A stretch of DNA of 64,000 bases, from the NCBI RefSeq assembly GCF_006542765.1, contig NZ_SKCD01000006.1, forward strand, positions 1 through 64,000. The letters run 5' to 3'. Source of the DNA: Paenibacillus luteus. GTDB lineage: Bacteria; Bacillota; Bacilli; Paenibacillales; Paenibacillaceae. The notes beneath the pieces are model-generated. The model did no database searches, was not told where the DNA came from, and worked only from the letters and a program-made list of their open reading frames with translations. Numbering within the stretch: position 1 is the stretch's first letter; the number at the start of each line of letters is the position of its first letter. Shown one piece after another: positions 19,547 to 27,857 of this stretch. The position numbers were made by a program, and so were the translations under genes.

Positions 19547-20251
19547 CTATCTTTCCACCATGCCCTGTTCGAAAGCGTAACGTGTCAGCTGCACCCGATT
19601 ATCCAGATGAAGCTTCTGCAAAATGTTCTTGAGATGGTTTTTTACCGTATGCTCGGACAAACCCAGTTCAGTGGCGATCTCGCGATTAGAAGCGCCCGTG
19701 GATACCCGTTCAAGCACCTCTTTCTCCCGGTCGGTTAGCGGCGTTGTCATCACCGCTGCATGTTTGTCCAGTGATTGTGCCTTAAGCGCCGGCCGTTTTC
19801 GCTCTTCCGGCTTGCTCACAGAAAATTCCTGAAGCAAGCGGAAGGCGAGCTCCTTCGACATCGGAGCTTCATCGAGTGAAATCGCACGTAAATACTCCAT
19901 CCAGGAGGAAGGAGCCAGGTTTTTGAGCAAATAGCCCTGTGCTCCCCGCTTAATCGCCTCGAATAAATGCGTAATATCATCCGAGACCGTGACCATGACG
20001 ATCTTCAAGCCTGGCATAAGCAGCTTCAGCTTCTGGGTCGCTTCAAGCCCTCCCATGCCAGGCATATTAATATCCATCAGCACCAGATCTGGCTGCACTT
20101 GGGGGATAGCGGCTATCGCCTCCTCTCCACTGGCTGCCTCACCGACAATAACAAAGGTGTTGTCGGTAAGGACGATATCGCGCATCCCTTCTCGCCCATG
20201 CGGATGGTCATCGACCAAAAACACGCGCACCTGCGTTATTTTCTCCGTCAT
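19547..20251 (-). CDS. NarL/LuxR-family response regulator
   Basis: 234 residues: receiver domain (1-125) with acidic pocket DD at 14-15 and phospho-acceptor Asp60 in VLMDINMPGM, then a LuxR-type helix-turn-helix (about 165-228, LTDREKEVLERVSTGASNRE). Its ATG overlaps the sensor kinase stop codon by one base (TAATG), so translation is coupled. GGAGGGAG lies upstream. Last gene of the copD-like, sensor, regulator operon. Confidence 0.93.
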   Translation of the reverse strand: MTEKITQVRVFLVDDHPHGREGMRDIVLTDNTFVIVGEAASGEEAIAAIPQVQPDLVLMDINMPGMGGLEATQKLKLLMPGLKIVMVTVSDDITHLFEAIKRGAQGYLLKNLAPSSWMEYLRAISLDEAPMSKELAFRLLQEFSVSKPEERKRPALKAQSLDKHAAVMTTPLTDREKEVLERVSTGASNREIATELGLSEHTVKNHLKNILQKLHLDNRVQLTRYAFEQGMVER

Positions 20252-21105
20252 TAGACTGCGCTCCCTCCGATAATCTCCACGATCGTGCCGCGCGGATTCG
20301 CCGGCTGCACCGTCACGCTCCAGCCCATCGCTTCTGCACGGTCCTGCATCATTTTAACGCCGTATTTCCCTTTCACAAAAAGCTTATCCGCCGATACACT
20401 GATGCCGTCGTCTATAATCGAGCAGCGAAAATGGCTGGTCGATTGACCAGATCCCGTTTCACTTTCACCACGGATCATAATTTGTTCCGCTTTCGCATGT
20501 TTTTGGGCGTTCATCAGCGCCTCCCGCATAATGGCAAGCAGTTCCACCTTCTGCTTATGCGACAGCACTCCCTCCTGCACATGCCACTCGACGGATGTAC
20601 GGATGCCGCTAGTCTGTTCCATTTCCGTGGTCAAATGATGGATGCTTTGCATCCACGACATGTCCGCAGGCAGAGGCGCATCATGCAAGTTTGCTATGGA
20701 TTGCCTTACGTCATCATACACATGCCGCACCGTTCTCTTAATCTCTTCCGTCGTTTGCTTGGTATCCGAATCGATTTGCGACCTCTCCAGTTTATCGAGC
20801 TTCACCGACAGCATAAAAAGCGATTGCGAAATACCGTCATGCAGCTCGCGTGCCAATTGTTCGCGCTCCTCGAAGGCCGCCTTGACCACCCGTTCCCGCT
20901 GCAGCGTCTCCTGCGTTTGCTCCAGCTTGGCAAAGAGTGCCCGCAGCAGGGTCAGCGTGATTAGAAATACAAATACCGGCGCCAATACATTGCCCAAATC
21001 CATTGAAATGACGGGTAATAAAAACGTATGCCGCAAATATTCCCATAAGCCGATGGTGACGGTCGGAATCCATAGGATAAGCCATTTTAGCCATTTGTAG
21101 GACAT
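20251..21105 (-). CDS. Two-component sensor histidine kinase (NarL partner)
   Basis: 284 residues. Two short membrane segments (about 7-22 and 38-60) lead into a dimerisation domain with phospho-acceptor His89 in ARELHDGISQSLFML (HisKA_3 type) and a C-terminal ATPase domain (MREALMNAQKHAKAEQ for the N-box, DDGISVSADKLFVKGKYG). There is almost no extracellular part, so the signal may come through the membrane or from the CopD-like protein encoded 24 bp upstream. AAGGAG is 8 nt before the ATG. Confidence 0.92.
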   Translation of the reverse strand: MSYKWLKWLILWIPTVTIGLWEYLRHTFLLPVISMDLGNVLAPVFVFLITLTLLRALFAKLEQTQETLQRERVVKAAFEEREQLARELHDGISQSLFMLSVKLDKLERSQIDSDTKQTTEEIKRTVRHVYDDVRQSIANLHDAPLPADMSWMQSIHHLTTEMEQTSGIRTSVEWHVQEGVLSHKQKVELLAIMREALMNAQKHAKAEQIMIRGESETGSGQSTSHFRCSIIDDGISVSADKLFVKGKYGVKMMQDRAEAMGWSVTVQPANPRGTIVEIIGGSAV

Positions 21106-21129
21106 TGATGCTTCTCCTTCCGCTTGCCG

Positions 21130-22551
21130 TTAATCATTGCGGAAAGCAATGATCTGCTTCGTCTCCGCACCGCTCTGATCCGTAATGAGCAGCTCTGCCT
21201 CCCATTCGCCTCGCGTAGGCAGCTCGACCTTGTCTGATTCATAATCCGTTTCCGTAAAGCCAGGGAAGGATAAATAATTTTCGCCGCTTGCCGCCTGTAA
21301 TGGAACCTCAATGGCGGCACGCTTCGGATGATCCTTCGAATGCAGCAGCAAACGAACCGAGGCTGGAGCTCCGAGCTGCTCAGGCAGCCATATTTTTAGC
21401 GTTACACGGTTCGGTCCGGGTCCGTTAGGCTTAATCTCAAGCGTATAATGCAGCTTATCGCCCATTTGGTGATGGGAAAATGGCTCCGTAGCAGGCTCAG
21501 GGCTTACATAAGTAAAAATGCTTGCTACAATGAGCACCAGTGCCATCAGAAGACCATCCAGCTTCAGCAGCTTGCCGCTTGGCAGCTTGCCCTTCTTGGC
21601 GCGTCGACGAAGAAAGAAGCCAGCAACAGCGATAAGAAGCACGAACAGCGCTTTCGCGAGCAGCAGCAAGCCCCAGTTCGTATAAAATAAATAACGCCAG
21701 CTTGGCAGCATTAGCGCCGTCATAGCAATTCCGCTTACCGTAAGCAGAAGAATCGTAAGCCACGCAATTTTGGTGAAGCGCTCCGCGAAACGGCCCGCTT
21801 CCTTGCGATCTGCCCGCCAAAATAACAACAGCAAAAGCAGACCGCCTGCCCATATTGCTGAGCTTGCCATATGTATGAAATCAAATACAACCGCGAATGT
21901 ATAATCTGGCAACGCCATAACATGTCCGTTAAAGCTCTCCGCCGCTGCAAGCAGGAGCGCCCATATGATTTTGAAGGAATCGGGCAGCCGTACAACCGCA
22001 AAACCAAGCAGCGACAGCACGAGGATAGCCAGCCAAGAATGCCCGGTTGCCGTTTCCGTCAGCAATCGGAGCCACTCGTTCGGGCTGCCTCCACCATAGC
22101 CTTTCAGCAGCTCTGTGATATGCTTGAAGACAAACAAGAGAACGGCGAGCAAAAACGCTCGCAGTGCATAAATCTCCCATTTTCCAAACAGCTTTCGTGC
22201 GTTAGAATCCTCATTCATCGGAATCACAATGGACCACAGCATGATCCCCGACACAAACATAAACGCCAAATAGTAAACGGCTCTTATCGCAAAAAACAAA
22301 ACCTGCCCCACCGTAATGCCTTCATCACTGCCATGTTCTGAAGAATGAGTATGCCCTACCTGCTCATGAGGGTCAAACGCTGCTGCAACGCTGCCGGTCA
22401 GCGGCTCAGCGAGAGCCTGCGACGGGAGCAGCAGCGATCCCAATGCTGTTACAAGCAGAATCAGAAGTGCAGCCGCCAAACCGTTCGTCCATCCGATCGG
22501 CCTTGCTCGCTTTATCGTCTCTTTCATCCTATCCATACCCAAAGTTGTCAC
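21130..22551 (-). CDS. CopD-family copper-transport membrane protein
   Basis: 473 residues. A signal/anchor helix (about 20-47) is followed by an extracytoplasmic segment with His residues (HEQVGHTHSSEH), then about eight membrane helices of the CopD type (85-345) and a soluble beta-rich C-terminal domain (about 355-473) outside the membrane. CopD and YcnJ proteins are linked to copper uptake. The CopC domain found at the N-terminus of YcnJ is missing and only the His-rich stretch stands in its place. It heads an operon with a sensor and regulator, suggesting metal- or redox-responsive control. The start is uncertain: GTG at 22551 has AAAGGGAC close by, and ATG codons follow at 22536 and 22527. 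Confidence 0.8.
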   Translation of the reverse strand: MTTLGMDRMKETIKRARPIGWTNGLAAALLILLVTALGSLLLPSQALAEPLTGSVAAAFDPHEQVGHTHSSEHGSDEGITVGQVLFFAIRAVYYLAFMFVSGIMLWSIVIPMNEDSNARKLFGKWEIYALRAFLLAVLLFVFKHITELLKGYGGGSPNEWLRLLTETATGHSWLAILVLSLLGFAVVRLPDSFKIIWALLLAAAESFNGHVMALPDYTFAVVFDFIHMASSAIWAGGLLLLLLFWRADRKEAGRFAERFTKIAWLTILLLTVSGIAMTALMLPSWRYLFYTNWGLLLLAKALFVLLIAVAGFFLRRRAKKGKLPSGKLLKLDGLLMALVLIVASIFTYVSPEPATEPFSHHQMGDKLHYTLEIKPNGPGPNRVTLKIWLPEQLGAPASVRLLLHSKDHPKRAAIEVPLQAASGENYLSFPGFTETDYESDKVELPTRGEWEAELLITDQSGAETKQIIAFRND

Positions 22552-22716
22552 GTCCCTTTATGTCATTCAGCTCTAGTTTACTAGACCGTTGTCAAAAGAA
22601 CAATTCCGGCTGTGCTGCTAAAAAACATAGTTTGAATAGAATTATGTATAGCCGCAAGCATTATAAGCAATTCTACAAATAATACACTACGAAAGCAGAA
22701 AGGATGTCCTTGAAAA

Positions 22717-22872
22717 ATGGATAAGGATTACCGAATTGCGGAGCTTAGCACCCAAGGCGACGCGCTTGATGCCATCCGCAAGCTGGAGCAGCAATTGACC
22801 GAGACCTACGGCTCGGAGGTCGCATTGATCGCTTATGCCGCAGAAGAGCATGAGGAAGACCCGCAAACCTAG
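22717..22872 (+). CDS. Small acidic protein, 51 residues
   Basis: Begins MDKDYRIAELSTQGDALDAI and ends EEHEEDPQT. Predicted pattern: short beta strand, helix (ALDAIRKLEQQLTETYG), beta strand (EVALIAYA), acidic tail. It has the amphipathic regularity of a real protein. AAAGGA lies 12 nt before the ATG, a long spacing. It stands alone with a hairpin downstream. Function unknown. Confidence 0.65.
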   Translation: MDKDYRIAELSTQGDALDAIRKLEQQLTETYGSEVALIAYAAEEHEEDPQT

Positions 22873-22948
22873 AAGAAGAGGCTTTTCCAGCAAGATTAAA
22901 CGGCTAGCGCTGCTCTATACTGCAATCGAAAAAGCATGAGCTAAAAGA

Positions 22949-22981
22949 GACATTTCCAAGTTGAGGGGGAATGTCCTTTTT
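22949..22981. terminator. Terminator of the 51-residue gene
   Basis: GACATTTCC (22949-22957) pairs with GGGAATGTC (22967-22975, one wobble), followed by T5. It overlaps the end of the converging GGCT-like gene. Confidence 0.65.
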
Positions 22982-23390
22982 AGTTTTCCTTTGCTTTTTT
23001 CCGCGCATAAAAGTCGGGCCAATAGGCGTCTTCTAAAACCGGAATCCCTCTGCACGATTCCCAGATATAAACCCAACCGGCCAGACTGATGTCCTCTGCA
23101 TCAGAGACCCAAATCCGCTCGTAGTCATTGGCTTCTTCTATACCGTGAAACTCTTCAAGCACGTCCATAGCAGCAAGGCCTGCTCTATCGACGGCAATCC
23201 AAAGACCGATTATAATACTAGTGCGCTGCTTTGCAGTTTGATCTCGAACCAGTGCCGGATAGTCTCCGCAATCGACCATGCAGCCAACTATTTGCCCCGG
23301 GCGATACGATTCCGCGTAGGCAGCGACGACAGCGTGATTGCTTTGATCCGGAAGCAAGGTTCCATAGATAAAAACCGAAATAGACGACAA
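22980..23390 (-). CDS. Gamma-glutamylcyclotransferase-like (AIG2/GGCT) protein
   Basis: 136 residues of the GGCT fold: VFIYGTLLPDQSNH is the substrate-loop YGTL motif, followed by PALVRDQ, and the conserved acid appears in DVLEEFHGIEEANDYER. Members cleave gamma-glutamyl-amine bonds or have unknown small-molecule substrates. The start is a TTG with AAAGGGAG 6 nt upstream. Not obviously linked to its neighbours. Confidence 0.85.
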   Translation of the reverse strand: MSSISVFIYGTLLPDQSNHAVVAAYAESYRPGQIVGCMVDCGDYPALVRDQTAKQRTSIIIGLWIAVDRAGLAAMDVLEEFHGIEEANDYERIWVSDAEDISLAGWVYIWESCRGIPVLEDAYWPDFYARKKAKEN

Positions 23391-23450
23391 CTTTTTCTCC
23401 CTTTCTATAATAAATTACCTAACTTTCTCATGCTAGGCTTGGAGGTGTTC

Positions 23451-24341
23451 ATGGTCGTGGTTGTTCAGCAGCCTTATGGGGTATATGGCTATCGTTTTCA
23501 AGATTCGCCGCAGCTTCCGCTGTACCAGTTGTTTGCCACCGGCTATCAGGAAGTGACCGACCCCGAATATTACTGGGACGGCATGAAACGGATTGACGGG
23601 CCTCTTTATTTATTTCAATATACGATCTCCGGGTTCGGTCATTTCCGGCTCGGGGGGGAAACCCGCGAGATTCATCCCGGAATTGCCTTCCTTACGGAAA
23701 TCCCGGGCAATCACCATTACTGCTTACCTGAAACAAGCGACCATTGGACTTTTTATTTTGTATTAATCAGACAGCAGCACCTGCAAGGGCTCTGGAGGGA
23801 ACTGCTGCAAACGGTAGGCGCAACGCCGTCCTTTGAGCCTACCAGCGCTGTGGTTCGCTGCTTGCAAAGCTTGTACGCCGATGCAAGGAGCAACCGGATT
23901 CAAAACAGCCTTCAAGCTTCAGCGCTCGTTTATCGACTTATGATGGAGCTGTTGCAGTCAAACACAGCGCAGCGGCAAGTCAAAGCGAATTGGCCACAGC
24001 CGATCCAGCAAGCTGCTGCCTTCATGGAAGGCGAATTTCACCGCTTGCAAAGCCTCGACGATGTAGCTGCCGCCGCAGGGCTGTCCAAGTATTATTTTAC
24101 AAGAATGTTCACCCAAACGACAGGCAGTTCTCCGATGGATTACGTCACCAAGCTCAGAATTGAAAAGGCTGTCGAGCTGCTTCGCGGCAGCACGCTCTCG
24201 GTAGAGGAGATCGCCTATACGGTCGGCTTTGCAAGTGGAAGCTACTTCAGCAAGGTATTCCGAAGCCGCGTCGGGTTTCCCCCTGCGGACTTCCGATTAG
24301 CGAAGGAGCTTCCGTCTATCGACCGATTACAGTTCGATTAA
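23451..24341 (+). CDS. AraC-family transcriptional regulator
   Basis: 296 residues. The N-terminal cupin-type sensor domain (about 20-150, RLGGETREIHPGIAFLTEIPG) probably binds a sugar. The C-terminal AraC DNA-binding domain (about 195-290) has two helix-turn-helix units (LDDVAAAAGLSKYYFTRMF and VEEIAYTVGFASGSYFSKVF). The ATG at 23451 has GGAGG 5 nt upstream; the frame is open for another 102 codons upstream, but that part overlaps the divergent GGCT gene. It lies directly before a GH27 gene and is its likely regulator. Confidence 0.93.
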   Translation: MVVVVQQPYGVYGYRFQDSPQLPLYQLFATGYQEVTDPEYYWDGMKRIDGPLYLFQYTISGFGHFRLGGETREIHPGIAFLTEIPGNHHYCLPETSDHWTFYFVLIRQQHLQGLWRELLQTVGATPSFEPTSAVVRCLQSLYADARSNRIQNSLQASALVYRLMMELLQSNTAQRQVKANWPQPIQQAAAFMEGEFHRLQSLDDVAAAAGLSKYYFTRMFTQTTGSSPMDYVTKLRIEKAVELLRGSTLSVEEIAYTVGFASGSYFSKVFRSRVGFPPADFRLAKELPSIDRLQFD

Positions 24342-24430
24342 AGAGCAATATTTTACATATGACCGCAATAAATTATGCTAGCCACCTACTGCTGTTTCGT
24401 TTTACGATTATCGCATAGAGCAATATTTAC
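24342..24430 (+). promoter_or_regulatory. Direct repeats in the araC-GH27 gap, candidate operator
   Basis: AGAGCAATATTTTAC (24342-24356) and AGAGCAATATTTAC (24417-24430) are near-identical direct repeats 75 bp apart. Their phasing (about seven helical turns) would suit AraC-type binding and looping. The downstream copy lies 21 bp before the GH27 start. Confidence 0.45.
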
Positions 24431-24451
24431 GATAAGAGAGGACGAAATTCG

Positions 24452-25741
24452 ATGACAAAAACAGTAAAGCATCATTCCTACGCTGCATTGCCGCCTATGG
24501 GCTGGAATAGCTGGGATTGCTATGGCGCCAGTGTAACAGAAGAGGAAGTTCGAGGAAATGCCGAATATATGGCCGAGCATTTGAAGGATTTCGGCTGGGA
24601 TTACGTCGTCGTCGATATTCAGTGGTATGAGCCTGGAGCGAACTCCTCGCAATACCGCCCCTTCGTCCCGCTGGAAATGGATGAATATTCTCGCCTGCTG
24701 CCTGCCGTTAATCGGTTTCCGTCAGCTGCCAATGGCCAAGGCTTTAAGCCGCTTGCCGACTATGTCCATTCCTTAGGTTTGAAATTCGGCATTCATATTA
24801 TGCGCGGCATTCCGCGGCAAGCCGCTCATGCAGATACCAAGCTGCTTGGGACTAATGCAACCGCCCGATCTATTGCGCATCCCAATTCCATCTGTCCATG
24901 GAATACCGATATGTATGGCGTGGACGCTTCCAAAGACGGTGCTCAGCAATACTACAATTCCTTGTTTGATTTATACGCTTCCTGGGGAGTTGACTTCGTC
25001 AAAGTAGATGATATCGCTGCCTCCAGGCTGTATGGGATTCACTTGGATGAGATTAAGCTAATCCGGCATGCGATCGAGCAGTCGGGAAGGCCGATGGTGC
25101 TTAGCCTCTCACCGGGTCCTGCCCCACTTGAGCACGCTGAGAAGCTTAATGAGCTCGCTAATATGTGGCGGATGACCGATGATTATTGGGATTTGTGGCA
25201 TTTGCTGCATGAGATGTTCGAACGCTGCGAGAAATGGGCGCCGCATGTTGCAGAAGGCGCTTGGCCGGATTGCGATATGCTGCCGCTCGGTCACCTTGGC
25301 ATTCGCTCTGTAGATGGCGGGGGAAGCGACCGCTGGACGAGATTCACGAAGGATGAGCAAGTCACGATGATGTCGCTTTGGGCGATCTTCCGCTCACCTT
25401 TAATGTTCGGCGGCGAGCTTCGGGATAACGATGAATGGACCTTGTCTCTGCTGACAAACGAAGAGGTGCTTGCGTTGCACCGCAGCGGCCGCGGCGCAAG
25501 ACAGCTATACCGTGACGAAGAGCGCATTGCTTGGACGTCGGAGGATGAGGCGGGTACCCGTTATGTGGCATTGTTCAACGCAGGCGAGCATGCCGATACC
25601 GTCACGGTTACCTTGGCGCAGCTTGGCTTAAGCGAAGCACCGCTAGTCCGCAACTTGTGGGCCCGCGAGGATCTCGGTGTGCTAAGCGAGCTTTCATTCA
25701 CGCTCGCTCCCCACAGCTCTATTTTGCTTAAGCTAACTTAA
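24452..25741 (+). CDS. GH27 family glycosidase (alpha-galactosidase-like)
   Basis: 429-residue intracellular enzyme, no signal peptide. GH27 signatures: PPMGWNSWDCYGASVTEEEV at the N-terminus, VVVDIQW, GIHIMRGIPRQA, and the nucleophile region WGVDFVKVDDIA, in which the first Asp of the DD pair is the expected nucleophile (family consensus has Cys after D-x, here Ile). The second acid is probably in WRMTDDYWDLW. A C-terminal beta domain follows from about 350. Likely alpha-galactosidase or beta-L-arabinopyranosidase. GAGAGG precedes the ATG; probably controlled by the AraC protein encoded upstream. Confidence 0.88.
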   Translation: MTKTVKHHSYAALPPMGWNSWDCYGASVTEEEVRGNAEYMAEHLKDFGWDYVVVDIQWYEPGANSSQYRPFVPLEMDEYSRLLPAVNRFPSAANGQGFKPLADYVHSLGLKFGIHIMRGIPRQAAHADTKLLGTNATARSIAHPNSICPWNTDMYGVDASKDGAQQYYNSLFDLYASWGVDFVKVDDIAASRLYGIHLDEIKLIRHAIEQSGRPMVLSLSPGPAPLEHAEKLNELANMWRMTDDYWDLWHLLHEMFERCEKWAPHVAEGAWPDCDMLPLGHLGIRSVDGGGSDRWTRFTKDEQVTMMSLWAIFRSPLMFGGELRDNDEWTLSLLTNEEVLALHRSGRGARQLYRDEERIAWTSEDEAGTRYVALFNAGEHADTVTVTLAQLGLSEAPLVRNLWAREDLGVLSELSFTLAPHSSILLKLT

Positions 25742-25842
25742 AGGTTTGCGCTTTAGGACAACTAACCTGGCTTACTTATACGTGACGCTTAGCCCAGCTT
25801 CACCAAGCCACGTTCAGGATCACATGGCATGAAGCCTCTCAG

Positions 25843-25884
25843 AAAACCAGCTTCCGCACGCTTGTCGTGTTGGGCTGGTTTTTT
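25843..25884 (+). terminator. Terminator after the GH27 gene
   Basis: AAAACCAGC (25843-25851) pairs with GCTGGTTTT (25874-25882), then more T. Confidence 0.8.
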
Positions 25885-26272
25885 GTTTTGTCCCTCCCCC
25901 TAAAACAAATGAGAAGAAATCATATGCTTCGATATGCATCAATATGATTGGATACACAGCAATATGCAGCAATATGAATCGGAATACGAAGAAATTGGTT
26001 TGCAAAAAAGCAGCCGAATCAACTTATCTGCGTTACAGGTGATCGAGCAAGGCCACGCCATCCTAAAGTTGCCTATTCGTTTATTTTGGTTTAACCTCTC
26101 CAATATGTTACAGTTAGATTTCATACGTAAACCAGTGCTGCCCCCTTATCCATTTCTGCTGCAGCTGATTTTGCTGTTATTGCTGCACTTGTAGCACAGC
26201 ATCAAAAAAAAAGGGACAACGCTTTTGCGTAGAAATCATCTCATTCATGAAATCAGAGGAGGTCGTTTAGTT
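25885..26272. other. Gene-free leader region of the dehydrogenase gene
   Basis: About 390 bp without a convincing gene. It contains short ATATG-rich iterations (25920-25985). An open plus-strand frame of 86 codons at 25934-26194 lacks a ribosome binding site and has a leucine-rich end typical of non-coding sequence. No clear sigma-A promoter is seen. Confidence 0.5.
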
Positions 26273-27652
26273 ATGGCAAGCCAAACAGGAGCCATCGTAC
26301 AGCAATCCTTAAACGCACTAATGGGAGACAAAGCTTTTTTGCCGAATTTGCAGGAAAAAGCACGCGAGCAAGCCTTTCTTTCGCTTGCGGCCATTCTATC
26401 TACGCCGAACAAAGTACATAAAGCTTTCTTGCGTATTACCGTTGATAACGGCGACGTCGTGCGTATTCCGGCTTACCGTATTCAGCATAACGATACACTC
26501 GGCCCCTACAAAGGCGGCATTCGCTTCCATGAATCCGTCAGTGAGGATGAAGTAACGAATCTCGCTGCGCTCATGACACTGAAAAATGCGCTCCATGAGG
26601 TACCCTTCGGCGGTGGTAAAGGCGGAGTTGTGATCAATCCGCGCAATTACACAGCGAAAGAGCTATACCTCATCTGCAAAAAATACGTACAATATTTCAG
26701 CGATGTACTGGGTCCTGACAAGGATATCCCAGCTCCAGATATGGGGACTGGCGAGCGTGAGATGGACTGGATGATGGCCGAATATAAGAGCATCCATCCC
26801 GGTCAACCTTATCTAGGCAGCTTCACCGGCAAAAGCGTCATTAACGGCGGCTCGCTTGGCCGCAGGGAAGCGACTGGAAAGGGCGTCTACTTCACTTTCC
26901 GTTACATGCTGCATGATTTCCTGAAAGCGCAAAGCAGTTGGCTGGCTGGCAGCACCAATCCATTCGTTCAAACCGCGCTCGCTCATGCGGACAAGCCGTT
27001 GTCGATCGCCGTGCAAGGCTTTGGAAATGTTGGATCGGTTGCTGCGCTGGAGGCCTATAAATGCTCCTATTTGCACAATAAGGTCGTCGCGGTAAGTGAC
27101 CGGAACGTCACGTTGTACAACCCCGATGGCCTTTCGATCCCAGCCCTGCTGGAATACGCCTCACAGCATCAAGGAGACCTTCCGTTTGATGAAGCCTCCC
27201 TTGCTGCCTTAGATTTAAAAGCGCAAATTCTGGCGCGTGAAGATGTTCTCTATCTGGATGTCGATGTGCTTATCCTCGCTGCGCTAGAAGAACAAGTTCA
27301 CAAAGATAATGTAGAACTCGTAAAAGCCCGCATTATCGTAGAAGGAGCGAATGCCCCTGTCACAGGCGAGGCAGATGAAGCCTTAACTGCAAGAGGGATC
27401 ATCATCATTCCAGATATACTTGCCAATGCAGGCGGCGTTATCGTTTCCTATTTCGAATGGCTGCAAGGAAGAGAAACGCAATTTTTCAGTGAAGACCAGG
27501 TCTATCAAATGCTTTACGAAAAAATGCAAAAAACGCTAAACGGCATTTTGCCTGCGTTCTTCGGAGATCCGTTCCCGCTCCGTCAAAACTGCTATAACCA
27601 TGCCGTCATGAAGCTGTCTACCGTGCTCTATCGCCAGGGTAAGCTCTATTAA
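26273..27652 (+). CDS. Glu/Leu/Phe/Val dehydrogenase family enzyme
   Basis: 459 residues, probably an NAD(P)-dependent glutamate dehydrogenase (glutamate to 2-oxoglutarate and ammonia). Conserved elements: PYKGGIRFHESVSEDEV and PFGGGKGGV (substrate Lys residues), PAPDMGTGEREMDWM, and the Rossmann motif AVQGFGNVGSVAA (about 250). EGANAPVTGEADE and IIPDILANAGGVIVSYFEWLQ follow. It is longer than the 420-430 residues of GudB/RocG, owing partly to a segment around LKAQSSWLAGSTNPFVQTA before the nucleotide domain. The start at 26273 has AGGAGG 10 nt upstream; an in-frame TTG at 26225 is less likely. Confidence 0.9.
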   Translation: MASQTGAIVQQSLNALMGDKAFLPNLQEKAREQAFLSLAAILSTPNKVHKAFLRITVDNGDVVRIPAYRIQHNDTLGPYKGGIRFHESVSEDEVTNLAALMTLKNALHEVPFGGGKGGVVINPRNYTAKELYLICKKYVQYFSDVLGPDKDIPAPDMGTGEREMDWMMAEYKSIHPGQPYLGSFTGKSVINGGSLGRREATGKGVYFTFRYMLHDFLKAQSSWLAGSTNPFVQTALAHADKPLSIAVQGFGNVGSVAALEAYKCSYLHNKVVAVSDRNVTLYNPDGLSIPALLEYASQHQGDLPFDEASLAALDLKAQILAREDVLYLDVDVLILAALEEQVHKDNVELVKARIIVEGANAPVTGEADEALTARGIIIIPDILANAGGVIVSYFEWLQGRETQFFSEDQVYQMLYEKMQKTLNGILPAFFGDPFPLRQNCYNHAVMKLSTVLYRQGKLY

Positions 27653-27762
27653 CCTCGCTAAGTTACCACATGGATTTGGTTCTCACACTTGGTCAGTAAT
27701 ACCAAGCGCCGATTGGTGATATTCTCGGTCGATGCCTCACACGATTTATATAGGCATTAAAG

Positions 27763-27807
27763 AAGGCAATCCCTTAAGCAGCTGCTGCTGCGAGGGATTT
27801 CCTTTTT
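27763..27807 (+). terminator. Terminator after the dehydrogenase gene
   Basis: AATCCCT (27768-27774) pairs with AGGGATT (27793-27799), supported by outer AAGG/CCTT and a T run. Confidence 0.75.
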
Positions 27808-27857
27808 TCTGTTCTTCCTTCACTAACTCTTTTTAATCAGATGAATGTATACTCGTT

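Noticed and set aside
25934..26194. 86-codon plus-strand frame before the dehydrogenase gene
   Set aside because: No ribosome binding site, no homology recognised and a poly-Leu end.
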